This document shows, in pieces, positions 37,901 to 50,061 of a DNA stretch of 64,000 nt (the stretch's first letter is position 1; each line of letters opens with the position of its first letter). The position numbers were made by a program, and so were the translations under genes. This stretch comes from Cacajao melanocephalus (Eukaryota; Chordata; Mammalia; Primates; Pitheciidae), in contig CAUYLG010022036.1 in assembly GCA_963573385.1 (NCBI GenBank), positions 1 to 64,000 on the forward strand. Direction: 5' to 3'. The notes below the pieces were generated by a model, which saw only the letters and a list, made by a program, of their open reading frames with translations, did not search any database and had not been told where the DNA came from.

Positions 37901-38152
37901 ATATGTTGTGACTGAGAATTCAGTGTTATAATTTTTAGCCTGTATCTTTTCTCTATAAAGCAGAGTTCTAACAACATGAATATATCCAGAGGGGCATATC
38001 AAATGCTGGAAAGAGCTGAAAAAAAAAAAAAAAGACATTAAGAGAGGCAAACGTCTCTCACCTCAAGGGTTGCCTGCAGCTCATCCTATCATCTTAGCTT
38101 TAGAAGGCCTTATATTGGAATTCCAACATTTTCTATTTAAATAATGAATGAA

Positions 38153-38430
38153 GGCTGAACATGATAGCTCACGTCTGTAATCAAGTACTTTGGGAGGCCA
38201 AGGCTGGAGGATGGCTCAAGGTTAGGAGTTTGAGACCAGCCTGGGCAACCTAGTGAGGCCCTATCTCTACAGAAAATAAAAACGTTAGCCAGTAGTGCCA
38301 TGTGCCTGTAGTCCCAGCTATTCAGGAGGCTGAGGTGGGAGGATGGCTTGAGCCCAGGAGTTTGAGGCTGCAGTGAGCCCTGATTGCACCACAGCACTCC
38401 AGCTTGGGCAACAGAGCAAGCCCTGTCTCA
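38153..38430 (+). mobile_element. Alu (AluJ-like)
   Basis: Plus-strand diverged Alu (ggctgaacatgatagctcac ...) ending in a (tcaa)n-type tail near 38430-38450. Confidence 0.92.
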
Positions 38431-39309
38431 TCAATCAATCAATCAGTCAGTACCAGTAATCTGGTCAGCAAATTAACTATTAAAGATTCCTTCCCCCAGT
38501 TGCATAAAATAGTCTACAAAGCAGGGAATTTCTGTCCTGGTTTTGAGTTTGAGTATAGTATCATCTAACATGAACATTAGTGAATGGAGCCACATAGACG
38601 TGGCATAGTGAGTGTGAAATCACTGGATTCTTAGACAAGAACTGTGTAGGCGACAGTGATGACAGCAACAGCAGCAACCCTAGCTCCTCTGGGGCCCAGG
38701 AGAATGCTATGTGCTTTGCTTACGTTTTTGTCTTTTTAGCCCACACAGCAAAACTGAGGTATGTGCTGTTGTCTCAGTTTTACAAATGGTAAAGCGAACA
38801 CACGCGCCTGGGATGTACAGAAGCAGAGAGGCAGACCTCAGAACCGGTTTGACCTCTCCAGAGAGGATGCTGCATCTCCTAGACCTGTTTTTTGCTGTGA
38901 CTGTCGTGTCATGTGAGGGTCTGTATGTCTTTACGGCAATCTTTAGACCAGATTAAAACTCTAAAATTCAAGTGTTTTAGGTGCATAGTTAGAAGCACAA
39001 GATAAAAAGAAGGGGTTTGAGGGTTCCTTTCTCAGGGCTGTTACTGTAGTTGGATGGCATCAGAAACCCAGTTTACGAAGGACCCGATTCACAAGGAAAT
39101 CTACATAGATGGGTAAATTAATGCTATTACAGAAATATTTGTTATTGATGGTACAATATGGCTGGGAGTTTGTATTATTCAATATTGCTATTGAACTATG
39201 TCTGAATTTTGTAACATTTTAAAGTAAGTGTGATGTTTAGAGCTAACAGAACTTACCTCAAGCGGACTCTGAGGGAAGTTAGGCCTAGTGGTTACAAGCT
39301 ATCTTGCCT

Positions 39310-39495
39310 CAATTTTGTTTTTTTCTCTCTCTTTGCCAACTGTGTAAATGTGGTAAGTTACTGAGCCGAGGTGTCACTTTCCTCAGAAGTAAAGTGGGGA
39401 CAACAGTTTTTAACTATAGTATTGTCTTAGGACTGAGTATGTTTTGTACTTATGCCTGGCATATGGTGAGCTCTCATGTACTGGGAGTATTAATA
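39310..39495 (+). repeat. MIR relic
   Basis: MIR-type sequence around ctgagccgaggtgtcacttt through gcctggcatatggtgagctc. Diverged. Confidence 0.65.
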
Positions 39496-39921
39496 AAAGC
39501 ATTTCTGATTTGTGTGGTCAGAGTATAACTAACAAATATGTGTCTAGCACTCTTTAATCTATATATTTTTTTCAAATATATTATTATAATTTTACAATTG
39601 TAATACTTTACAACATTGAAGATTAGTTACTTGTAATTCCCATCTAAAGAAAAGGAAACTGCCTACAGGGAAGTGAGGGAAGAGAAGTATTTCTCAGTCT
39701 GGGAAGGAATTTATAATTAGTTCACTAATTTTTTAGAAATTCTTGAAATGATCATATCTGCATCACAGATGCAGAAACAAAATAAAACAACTTCATGAGG
39801 CATGGCATTCAAATGAAAATGAGTGATACATAATACTCATTACGACTTCACTGAATCATTTTACTGTTGAAAAGAAACCACTGGTATAGAATATCCTGCT
39901 ACAACGTAATGAGATTCTTAC

Positions 39922-39971
39922 CTCATGGGTCTTTCCAGGCTTCTATCTATGGAGGACTGATACAAGGAGGC
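39922..39971 (-). CDS. SORBS2: SORBS2 exon: ASLYQSSIDRSLERPM(S)
   Basis: A 50-nt exon encoding ASLYQSSIDRSLERPM and two bases of a Ser codon that is completed by the next exon. The acceptor is TATCTTAACAG and the donor is ATGAG|GTAAGAATC. It starts in phase 0, so it accepts splicing from the exons at 55846, 46954 or 44550. It is a Ser/Arg-rich linker with no recognised fold. Confidence 0.94.
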
Positions 39972-40828
39972 CTGTTAAGATAGGATAATAGTCTCATGAA
40001 AAATTTTACCATGGCCAAATTTTGTTCACTTGTCTACATTAAATTAGGTATCCTAAAAAGAATATTATAAAAATCAAGGTTTAAAGTAACATTCATTATG
40101 GCTATACAAATGTCTTCCCAAAGCGGTATCATGCAACCTGATTTCACTTTGGATCTATTTGCTTTTTCTTCTGATATAATGCATTGCATTTCTCCGTGTA
40201 GCTCAAATTATCCACAACCGAAGCATTGCACAGGGGGAAATTCAGGAATACTGAAATAAGAGCTAAAGTTATTCTACAACCTCAACTTCAGAATCTTACT
40301 TATTCATTGTAAATGGAAATGTCCTTCATAAAGGACTGGTTTGATGTTTAAAAAAGTTTGCAGCCATCATTCAATCCTTATAAAACATCACATTTTAAAG
40401 TTTTGTGATTGTTGTTACCAAGTATTATCTTTAAAACATAACACGTAAACAGAACTTACGACATCATTCATTCGTCAACATAGACATGAAATTTAAATGA
40501 AACCCACAGAATCTGATGTGAAGAAACTAAAGTACTTGGTATTTAAATCAGGTAAATAGTTATACCTTTACAATCAGGCGACTTTGGGGTTAGTTTAAAA
40601 TAAATGAGCTAATGAATCAAAATATAACTTCAAAAGTGGACTTTAAAAATTTTCCTTCATTCTGAATAATACACTGAAATAGTAAGCAAAAAGGATAATA
40701 TGAATTTTTCATTTTCCATGGCATTTACTGGGATAATTCCTAAAACATTTAAAAGGCTCAAGAGGATACTAGGCTACCAAGTGTTAGAGGTGACACTGCG
40801 GAATGATGTCCAGAAAGTATAGGGAGAT

Positions 40829-41129
<301 letters not shown>

Positions 41130-41879
41130 GAAAGAATAAAGAAAGTATAGGGAGATGTATACCAAGTATAGATAGCATTGGCTTTGGCCATATTTGATGA
41201 TCAATTCATCACAGATCAACTTTGGTTAAAGAATTGGAATTCTAGTTTAAAAACATTTGTCTGTATAAAAGCTTAAAAATGTCAGCCAGAAAGGCAAGAT
41301 TTGACAAATGTTGTCTTAAGTTGCTATCATCTAGAAACAAATTATCAGAGTATTAAAAATCTACTTAGTGGAAATTAAATCTCACTTTACAAACAATTTA
41401 TATAACTCAGTTTTCTATTAATTTGTAAATTAGCACCAATTAATCAAAACATTAATATACAATTTTGCAATTCTTTATGTATATTGGTCTTACAAGGTCC
41501 CTTTTGTATAACTTATGTTTCTATTAACTACTAATTTAATTCTATCTTACTAAATGAAAATGGAATCTTCCCTAGAAACAAAAACATCTCTATGTAAGAA
41601 CATTCCCCACACTCCTTTTAGACAGAAAAAGCAGATTCTAATATTTTTAGTTCCTAGAAAATATTTAGATTCCTAGGTTCTCAACAAAATAAAATTAGGA
41701 GAAAAATTTGGTTTGCTAGTCTGATAAGTGTACAGGATTATTTTAATTTGCTAAGCTCTGAATCAGATATTGGGAAGGTAGAAAAATAGATACTAAATAT
41801 GAAAGAAAGCAAACAAGTAAAAAAATAAAATCAGATAGTTATATTACAGTTAAGAAATATTAATTCTGCTTGTTTGCAG

Positions 41880-42035
41880 AAGAGCAACGCCAAAGAGCCT
41901 GAGAGCATTGCGGTCTGTGCGGATCACGGCTTTCGTGGGACACCCGAACACACAGCTGATCACCAGAAAGTGTCAAGTTCAGAACACTCTTTGATCACCC
42001 CTGCAGTGATCAGAAAATTTGAATTGTCCACTTAA
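41880..42035 (+). other. Plus-strand exon-like orphan block
   Basis: After an acceptor-like TAATTCTGCTTGTTTGCAG there is an open frame of 51 codons beginning KSNAKEPESIAVCADHGF and ending IRKFELST then TAA. The first 75 nt hold six CpG dinucleotides in AT-rich surroundings. An AATAAA lies roughly 110 nt past the stop. It could be a terminal exon of an antisense transcript or a pseudogene fragment. No family recognised. Confidence 0.3.
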
Positions 42036-42914
42036 AATGAGCTCAAACAATATTGTAATGTAAAATGAAACATAGCGTAAGAACAGATTGTGTTTTAGAG
42101 TTAGGCTAAGAAACTACTATTTCTCTTTGTACTGGTTTCTACATCCAAAATAAACTAAAACCATTTTTGTGGTTTCATGTACACTCAGAGAAAGTTCAGT
42201 ATTAATTTATAACAGTAAAAAGTCTAGATTGATGACTAAGAGAAAAACTTGTACAATAATTACAGGAAGGGTACTCATCCCAAAATGAAAATTATCTCCA
42301 GAAAAGAGGTTACGAATTTTACCAATTATGAGCTTCTGAGCATTTATATATTACCATTATTTTAACACACTTAGAAGGTCAATTTAGTCAAGTGCAGATA
42401 CTGAATCACTCTTTCTGGTAAGTAACTACGAGATTAAATTTTGCTTAAATGTCCTTAACTGTTCTTCATTAATGCTAATTTTCTGGTTATGGATTAAAAA
42501 CTATGTTATTCATGGTATACATAAGGTAGTTGATAAATGATAGCTAAGGTAATGCCTAATCAATTACAGTTTTTTTTATCAGAAATGTTTGATAACAAAA
42601 TGCTTCTAAAGACAAAATCCAGATACCTTAAGAGAATATATTTTCTTACATTCTGAAAAACTATAATGTGAAATTAATACAGTTAACATATGCTGTTAGA
42701 ATCATACAACATCTCCTTCCCAATCTCAGAGATAATTGGCAAGTAGATCAACTACCAGCAAAGTGCTTTTTATGTGTTTTTTTTGCCACTACCATCCCAT
42801 TATAGAATGCATAGAATTAAGTTCCTACTATTTTTATGCCTAAGAATTATTGTGTAATATTAATTATCAGAACTCATTTCACAGAAATTCAATAGTTAAC
42901 AATTGTGATATAAA

Positions 42915-43080
42915 AGAAATAGCACTGAAATGAAGGTTAAGTGATATTTTTTTCCCCGCCACTATCTTACCATGTGATTTTGGACTTATTTCTTAAAATT
43001 ATTGTAGTCTACTTTTTTTAACTGAAAAATGAGTGAGTTGGACATGATGCACTCTAAATTCCATTTCAGTTATCTATGAA
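42915..43080 (+). repeat. MIR relic
   Basis: Degraded MIR-type text (ctatcttaccatgtgatttt ... aaaaatgagtgagttggaca). Confidence 0.6.
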
Positions 43081-44549
43081 CCAACTATCTTAAAAACAAA
43101 CTAGAAATATCTGAGAAAAATATCTGACCACATTGAATTTCAAAATAAATTCTTGGGTTGTTCATATGTTGAAATGAGACTCTTTCTGCAGATATTAAGG
43201 CAACATAACATACAGAATAGAACTCCTTGTTTTATTTGATTTTCTTCAGCTTATATGCTTGTCTGCCTGGCTATAAAACATAAGCCTTTAGAAATGACTG
43301 AATTCAATAATCTAGAATGTTCCTGATTACTCTATTTTTTTATTTAATATATAAATATTTTGATCACTTCTCAATTTTAACACACAGTCTGATACTTACC
43401 ACAGGGTAAATAATTTGAAATTGCAAATTGAGACTAGAAATTTGCATTTTCCTTGAGACTCTATACCTGCAATTCCAGCGGTCACCACTATGTGTCAGTA
43501 GTACCTCCTACAACATAAATGTTCTAGTTTTGTTTCCCAGTTGCACATATTTGAAACTTTTAATGAAAATAAGATATTTATTGTGTTATAGTATTCACTT
43601 AAGACCACAGAGCAACTACTGTGCAAAAAACAGTTTATTTACTTTGTTCCCTTGCTAGTTGCTTCTAAGAGTTCCTTGCAAGGAGGCTTTTATATAGCTG
43701 ATGGCTAGCAAAACAGTGCCATTTTTGCGTGTGTCTTCTAATGAGTCATTTAACTACTTTCTAAGGTAATTTTCTAATTTTCTTTAGAGAGCAGGGTAAC
43801 AAGCTTTTGACTCTAGATCATTTTTGCCTATTTCATATTCTCTTTGTTTGATTCAAATAAAAATGTACATTGGCTGCCATAAATTTTTCAATGAGCTGAT
43901 TATTATAGGCTCTTTAGTAGAGATTGCAAAAGCATTGGATTTTATATGCCAGTGATAATTTGTTGTAGTGGCTAGAGGGATTACAGTGTTGAGAAGGAGT
44001 AGCAATGTCTGTCATGGGTATGAGACAGGGAAGTTGTGATACACAATTTCTGGGTATTTGCCAGCCCTATTCTCGATTGATAATACAATCTGCAAGTTGT
44101 ATTTAGGAAAATGAAAGAATAAAAATAAATTTTAGAAATATGTGGGACACAGGCATCTGATTACCCACACTCCAAGCATTATAAGACAATGATTCTAAGA
44201 AGCCTTCTAATAGCGTTTTACTCAGTCTAATAAAGACAGGTGGTTAATATATGCACTAACACTACAATACTTTCGATTTTCTATTTTCACACTGTTGAAT
44301 ACCAGAACTACGTAGACATACACAGAATAGTATAACTAGAAGTTGTGATGGGAACGATCCTTCACCCAGAGCAGAGATAGCCGACAACTCTGGCATAATT
44401 AATGTCCAGGCAATGATATTGGATGCAACATAGTGATGCAGAGATAGATGTTTTTCAAAAATAGCTTACACACTACAGAGAATCGTAAAACACAGATGCG
44501 CGGAAGCACAGTCGCAGCCTCTAAGAAAGAGAGAATCACATGTTTTTAC

Positions 44550-44606
44550 CTCATTGAAAACACCAGAAGAATGATCTTGAACATAGTCCAGAGGCTTTTT
44601 AGGAGG
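44550..44606 (-). CDS. SORBS2: SORBS2 cassette exon: PPKKPLDYVQDHSSGVFNE
   Basis: A 57-nt, 19-codon exon encoding PPKKPLDYVQDHSSGVFNE. It follows the ...FGRP end of the previous exon exactly as SORBS1 continues GRP with PPKKIWDY. The acceptor is GCATCTACACCCAG and the donor is GAG|GTAAAAAC. Phase is 0/0, so it is a symmetric cassette. Coding identity rests on the SORBS1 parallel, the in-phase splice sites and the flanking context. Confidence 0.88.
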
Positions 44607-45049
44607 CTGGGTGTAGATGCACCACAGAAGCAGAAGTGTAGGGATGGAATGGAGGAGAGTCAATGGCAGCAAGGAATGAACATGTGGAAAAGGTGACAAC
44701 AGTTAGAAATTGAGTGCTGATAGCATCGGCTACACACACAGAATGACATGAATGGAGCAAAACGAGGTAGCTGGGAGGGAGTGTGCAACATCTGCAAACA
44801 CACTCAAGCACTGGGAAAATTTGCTAGTGTTCAATTAGTATATTTATAAACTCATTTTGTCAAATTTAATTAGCACTCCTAGTCTCTGGCCACAGAGGAA
44901 TGCAAGGTATATTAAAGAAACATTAAAGGAGCCAGTGGGTAGCATGCTGGTGAGTTTCCACGTGTGGCTGAAAATGATTATGGAAAAGCTGATAGTTTAG
45001 GCTCAGTACACAAATTGGAATAGCACTATATACTTTCTTTTTAACATTT

Positions 45050-45336
45050 ATTTTATTTTTTTGAGACAGGGTCTCACTCTGCCCCCCAGGCTGGAGTGCA
45101 ATCTTGGCTCACTGCAACCTCCGTCACCTGGGTTCAAGTGATTCTCCCACCTCAGCCTCCTGAGTAGCTGGGATTACAGGCGCATGCCACCACGCCCGGC
45201 TAATTTTTGTATTTTTAGTAGAGGTGGGGTTTCACCATGTTGGCCAGGCTGGTCTTGAACTCCTGACCTCAAGTGATCCTCCTGCCTTGGCCTCCCATAG
45301 TGCTGGGATTACAGGCATGAGTCACTGTGCCTGGCC
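45050..45336 (-). mobile_element. Alu
   Basis: Reverse-complement dimeric Alu (ttgagacagggtctcactct ... gtgcctggcc). Confidence 0.95.
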
Positions 45337-45999
45337 ATCCCTATAAACTTTCTAACCACTAGTAACAATACATATAAAATAGAGCTAGAGAATGTTTTTC
45401 CTTGAAATAAAATACATTTATGTTAACACCAAGATACAAATGAGGAAAAAAATGAGAGAAAACATTCGTCCTATGAGATAATAAAAACCCTATGAAAAAT
45501 TGTTTGGTTTATATTCATTTACAGTCACGTTTGATTCAGTTCAATAAGCTACCTTGAATCTAACCAAGTCTCCTTTGCAGTTTAATGGACAAATGGGACT
45601 ACCATCACCAACCAGTAAACCATATATGATCAATATACAAGTATATAAATCAGCATATGGCATAGAAATGATTATATTCTAATTTCTAAAAACCTACTAT
45701 CCGTATAATCGGTATGTTATTTAATAATCTAAAACTCATAAAAATGTTTGTAACTGACACACATCAAATGCACTGCTGTTGATGGATGCAGTTCTTAATC
45801 AGGGAAGTTGTTAAGAGAACCCTGACTTGACTCTTTACCATAAACAGCCTAAGCAATAAGGCCCAACCTCAAGGCTTCCTCTGGTGGGAGGCTGGGGATT
45901 AGAGAAGGGTGATGGCTTTCACTAGCAAGTCTGGAAATCAAGATCCACAGGGGTTCCTGATTTTTGTCCTTCCTTATATCCCTAATGGTAAACTAGGTA

Positions 46000-46339
46000 C
46001 AGTCATGTGATGCATAACAACGTTTCAGTCAATGAGGCACCGTATATATGATGATGGTCCCATAAGATTACAATACTGTTTTTACCATGCCTTTTCTATG
46101 TTTAGATATGTTTAGGTACACAAATACTTACCATTGCGTTACAGTTGCCTACAGTATGCGTGCCGTAACCTGCTGTACACCTTTGCAGCCCAGGGGCAAC
46201 AGGGCATACCACACAGCCTGGCATGTAGCAGCTTCTAGCACCTGGGTTTGTGTAGTACTCTAGGATGTCTGCACAGTGGCAGGTTCACCTGATGACACAT
46301 TCTCAGAACCCGTCCATGTTGCTAAGCAACGCGTGACTG
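46000..46339. mobile_element. Non-autonomous DNA transposon with terminal inverted repeats
   Basis: A 340-bp element. The left end CAGTCATGTGATGCATAACA and the right end (reverse complement CAGTCACGCGTTGCTTAGCA) form matching terminal inverted repeats. TA dinucleotides flank both ends, as in Tc1/mariner-type (Tigger-related) insertions. The family name is tentative. Confidence 0.8.
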
Positions 46340-46399
46340 TATTTTATAGTGGGATTACTCTGGCAGTATATTATAGGAAGAACTGCCCAGAGATTTTTT

Positions 46400-46580
46400 T
46401 TTTTTTTGCTTTGACAGGCTCTGGGTTTAACTTCTTACTCTGTCATTTACTATTTTGGGCAAACTACTTAACCCCTCTGGTCCCCATTTTCTTCTAATTG
46501 GAGGAACATCAGGAGGACTCAAGTAGATAATGAAGACGGAGCCCAGCACTCTCCAGGTGCCTGATGGTTGCTCAGCAAAG
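46400..46580 (+). repeat. MIR relic
   Basis: MIR-like core: ctctgtcatttactattttg, gcaaactacttaacccctct, then a degraded 3' part. Confidence 0.65.
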
Positions 46581-46953
46581 AGGTCTGTCAGTGTCAAGGT
46601 GCTTTTCTGCTTGAGCTAGACCAAACAGACTGTAAACAAATACAAATCTTCTATAAAGCTGTAATAATTGTCTGAATATTCCAGCACAGAAACTACCTCA
46701 ACATTTTGAACTTTCCATTAACTAGATATAAAGAAATCCTAATGTATGATTTAAAAACCATATAGGAAATATCTGAGCACATTTAACCATTTGGTACAGA
46801 AATGAACCTGGACTAAGCTGTACCAAATTTGCATATATATTATGCATTCAGCCTTTGTTCTCTGAATGACACCCATGTCTCCTGATAATGGCGTTTTATA
46901 AATCAAACAACATTCTCCTAGTTTTCTTATGTTAATAGTCTAGCCTCACTTAC

Positions 46954-47037
46954 CGGGCGTCCAAACTCCAGTTCTGAAAAGAATTTATACCAGGGCTCAT
47001 TTTCTAAATCTATGTCATCTGGATTTATGCGATCAGT
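46954..47037 (-). CDS. SORBS2: SORBS2 cassette exon: TDRINPDDIDLENEPWYKFF...
   Basis: An 84-nt, 28-codon exon that starts TDRINPDDIDLENEPW and ends FSELEFGRP. SORBS1 contains an almost identical segment, which supports real coding function. The acceptor is ACATCTGCTCTAG and the donor is CCCG|GTAAGTGAGG. Phase is 0/0, so inclusion or skipping both keep the frame. It lies immediately downstream, in transcription order, of the CpG-rich segment at 47.2-48.2 kb. If that segment is a promoter, this would be the first shared coding exon of a shorter transcript. Confidence 0.92.
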
Positions 47038-47219
47038 CTAGAGCAGATGTGAAGGAAAAGGGAAGGAAAAGGCACACTGAGCAAAGTGAGGGAAACGCTG
47101 TGTGGTATGAAAAACTCGCGCGCATTCACACGCCACCGTGCATCAACTCTCACCCCACGAACCTCAGCAGGAGAGAACGGAGGAGGTAAAGTAAAACGAG
47201 TAACATGAGGACGTGAAGG

Positions 47220-48160
47220 TGAGCTCGATGGCACCGGGTCCCTGGTGATTTCCTCTGTCCACCGTTTCTAGTTGGCGTCAGTTGTGGACAACTCAGTTAC
47301 TGAGTCCATCCACTTATGCATGAGGCATGAACTATGGACCACTCTCCACGGCGGCTGGACTGGGCCTGGCTGGCACGCCCGATGAGCGCGACAGGCCCAA
47401 CCCAGTCACCAGGCCAGTCCCTTCCACGGCCCTGCCCTCACCGGGGGCGCAGTCCCAGCATGGGAGCCCGCAGTCTGCACACAATTCTCTCAGGTGCAGC
47501 AGGTGCAAAGTCTGGGGTGGGGAAGGGTGCGGGAGGGTGGGAAGACTGGCAAGCTGGGGAGGGGACAGGGCATTGGGGGGCTTGTAGGGGCCTGTGGACG
47601 AGAAGATTCTGGGGTCTGGGTGGGTGCGAGCAGGCCGGGGGAAGTGGGAGTCGCCAGGCTCCGAGCAAGCAAGGGCTGCACCTGAACCTCTGCCGGGCAT
47701 CAGGAAAGGTAAGGAAGGAAGGAGCTCACCCGGGTGGGAGACAGCGCCGGGGCGCGCGAGCTTGGTGTGGGGGCGCCACTCCGGGGCGGAGGGCAGGGGC
47801 TAGCAGTGACTTCTCCGAGTCCGGAGCTAGAAAGAAGCTTCAGGCCAGGTTCCCTTGGAACAGGCGTCGGAGTTGTTGGGAGAGGGGGCTGCAAGAAAGA
47901 GGGGTGCAGAAACTGGGTCATTAGATGGAGGCTCTGGGCGGAACCGCGAGGACACGCTGGCGGCGCGCTGTGCCTGCGTTAGGCCGGGCGGGGAGGGCTC
48001 CGGAGGGCCGAGTGTCCCTGGGAACCCAGGCACCTGGGGAGCGATCTGGGCCCCTGCAAAGCCCTGCCCGCCAGGAGTCCCTCGGAATGTGAAGGAAGAC
48101 CCCCAGGATTCACCTCCCCGCTGCCTACGTGGAGCTGAGAAAAGGATCTGGTTTTTCACA
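47220..48160 (-). promoter_or_regulatory. GC/CpG-rich segment, candidate internal promoter
   Basis: By my count about 26 CpG fall within 47701-48060, an island-like density in an otherwise AT-rich gene. On the minus strand there is a consensus donor CGG|GTGAGCTCC (GT at 47729-47728), which could end a first exon and splice to the exon at 46954-47037. A plus-strand donor-like AAAG|GTAAGG lies at about 47708. ORFs across the segment are long because of GC-richness and are not called genes. Promoter status is inference. Confidence 0.5.
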
Positions 48161-48553
48161 GTACCCTGGAGACCGGGCAGGGGAGGGACTTGGGATGAAA
48201 TCCCATCTTGGTTTCCTTGATGTTCTAATTTAGAGAAAAAGCCAATTGTATAATTGACTTGCTTCCCTTCAGAGGTTTCTGAATGTTGCTTTTAAGATGG
48301 AAAAACTAGGAGTGTTAATATAAACAGTTGGAGAAAATACACACAATTATTTTGGTAATAGGAAACAGATGCAGAGTGTTTACCCAGTAATATTCTTAAT
48401 ATTTTCAAACAGTACACGCCTGACTAGATCGATTCAGGCTGCTGATTTTATATGAAATCTAGGTGCTTCAAGTACTATATGCAAGTTATCACTTATTTGA
48501 TAATTATCATAGGACACAAATTAATTGTGGTACAGTTGAAGAGCACAGTATCA

Positions 48554-48683
48554 GGCCGGGCGTGGTGGCTTATGCCTGTAATCCAAGCACTTTGGAGGTC
48601 AAGGCGGGCGGATCACCTGAGGTCGGGAGTTCAAGACCAGCCTGACCAACATGGTGAAACCCTGTCTTAAAAAAAAAAAAAAA
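48554..48683 (+). mobile_element. Solitary Alu left monomer with target-site duplication
   Basis: Only the left Alu monomer is present, followed directly by an A-run. A perfect 16-bp duplication TGAAGAGCACAGTATC flanks it (48537-48552 and 48686-48701), showing that it inserted as a monomer. Confidence 0.94.
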
Positions 48684-49993
48684 GATGAAGAGCACAGTAT
48701 CTTCAGTCAAAAAAAAAATTCTAAGAAAAATTATATGGGTCCCTAAAATCCATTCACTCTGGCTAGGAGAGGAGCCGTGACTCCCTAGACATATTCCAGG
48801 AAGGCTATCAAGTGCTCACCATTTCAGCACAATTCAGCATCATTTGCTTACAATTCTTAAAGGAACTCAAGGACTTACACTGAGTAGCTACATCTCGGTT
48901 GTGAAAGAAATGCTATATAACCTTTGCAGTGCTGGGAGCTTGAAATCTTCCATATTCCAACAAAAGCCATGATTTTGACGTTGTTCTACTGTTTTATTGA
49001 CTCGTTGCATTTACAAGTTTTGCTAACGATACAGTCTACAGTTAATAATAAATGATACAGTGTTTTTAGTGATGTGATTCTGTTTCAATACTTTATAATA
49101 AAAGGTGATAATAGCAATGACAGACAACGATGGAAAAGTTGGGAGCATCATGACAAAACAGCGCAAAAGTCTAAGTTATTCAAACTATGTCGTGATCATA
49201 ACGATAAAGACTGTGAAATGTCTCTGGGAAATGCTTACGATGAGATACCGACCAGTAAAAACAGAATGTAACCATGCACTTGTACAGGAGAGACGATGGT
49301 ATCACAAAGCTTCTCTCTGCATGAACGCAGTAAAGAAAGGTACACATGCACAAAAGGCTACAGTGCTGTTCTGGTACTGAGGCTGTTTTTTCTTTCTTTT
49401 AAATATTATTTTCCTTTAGTGTTATAATGTTATTTTTGTAACAAATAAAAGTCAGAAAGAACATCCTACTATTAGACATGGGAAAATGCCTAGAAATCTT
49501 GAGATATTTTTCCTTATTTATGCCAGCATTATATTTGGTTTACACCTCAGAAGTAATAGTGAAATTGGTAGAGACAAAATAGTTTGGTAACCAATTTGCT
49601 GTTTTCTGTTCAATTTAAAAATTTAATTCAATTTCCATTTGATCCAATAGTTGCAACGGTATTAAGATTTTCATGTTAATAAAATACTATTTTTCTCCAG
49701 TTATTACTTAGATTACTATAGATGCATCATTATTTCATGAAATGGTTTTGCCGGAGCTAATTTTTAGGGTAACTGACAGTAGAGAAAATTTCCAGTAATT
49801 TTTCTTCTGTTTATAGAGATACATTATTTCCTCTACAGGAAAATAACCTCTGACTCTTTTAAACTTCATGGTTTCTAATGTTATATACTGACTGATATTA
49901 TTAATTGATTATTATAACTTCTGCTTTCAAGAATAGTATTTTGTTTTGCTAGAAACTTCTCTTAGAGGAAACGAATCTGTTTAAGAAATGTGA

Positions 49994-50008
49994 ACAGCAG
50001 AGGGCAGC
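49994..50008 (+). promoter_or_regulatory. Possible CTCF-like motif
   Basis: ACAGCAGAGGGCAGC matches the CTCF core except for its first base. Motif only. Confidence 0.35.
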
Positions 50009-50061
50009 ACATTTACTAAAAGAATAAGACTTGTTAGCTGTGTAACTTCACTTTGACTTCT

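Larger units (their letters stand above)
36735..39921 (-). other. SORBS2: SORBS2 intron
   Basis: Contains an AluJ (36941-37219), an antisense L1 fragment (about 37440-37900), another Alu (38153-38430) and a MIR relic (39310-39495). Confidence 0.85.
44607..46953 (-). other. SORBS2: SORBS2 intron between the two cassette exons
   Basis: Contains an Alu (45050-45336), a DNA-transposon relic (46000-46339) and a MIR relic (about 46400-46580). Confidence 0.85.

Noticed and set aside
47327..48220. Several ORFs of 60-196 codons on both strands in the GC-rich segment
   Set aside because: GC-rich DNA has few stops; frames overlap each other and show no conserved motif.
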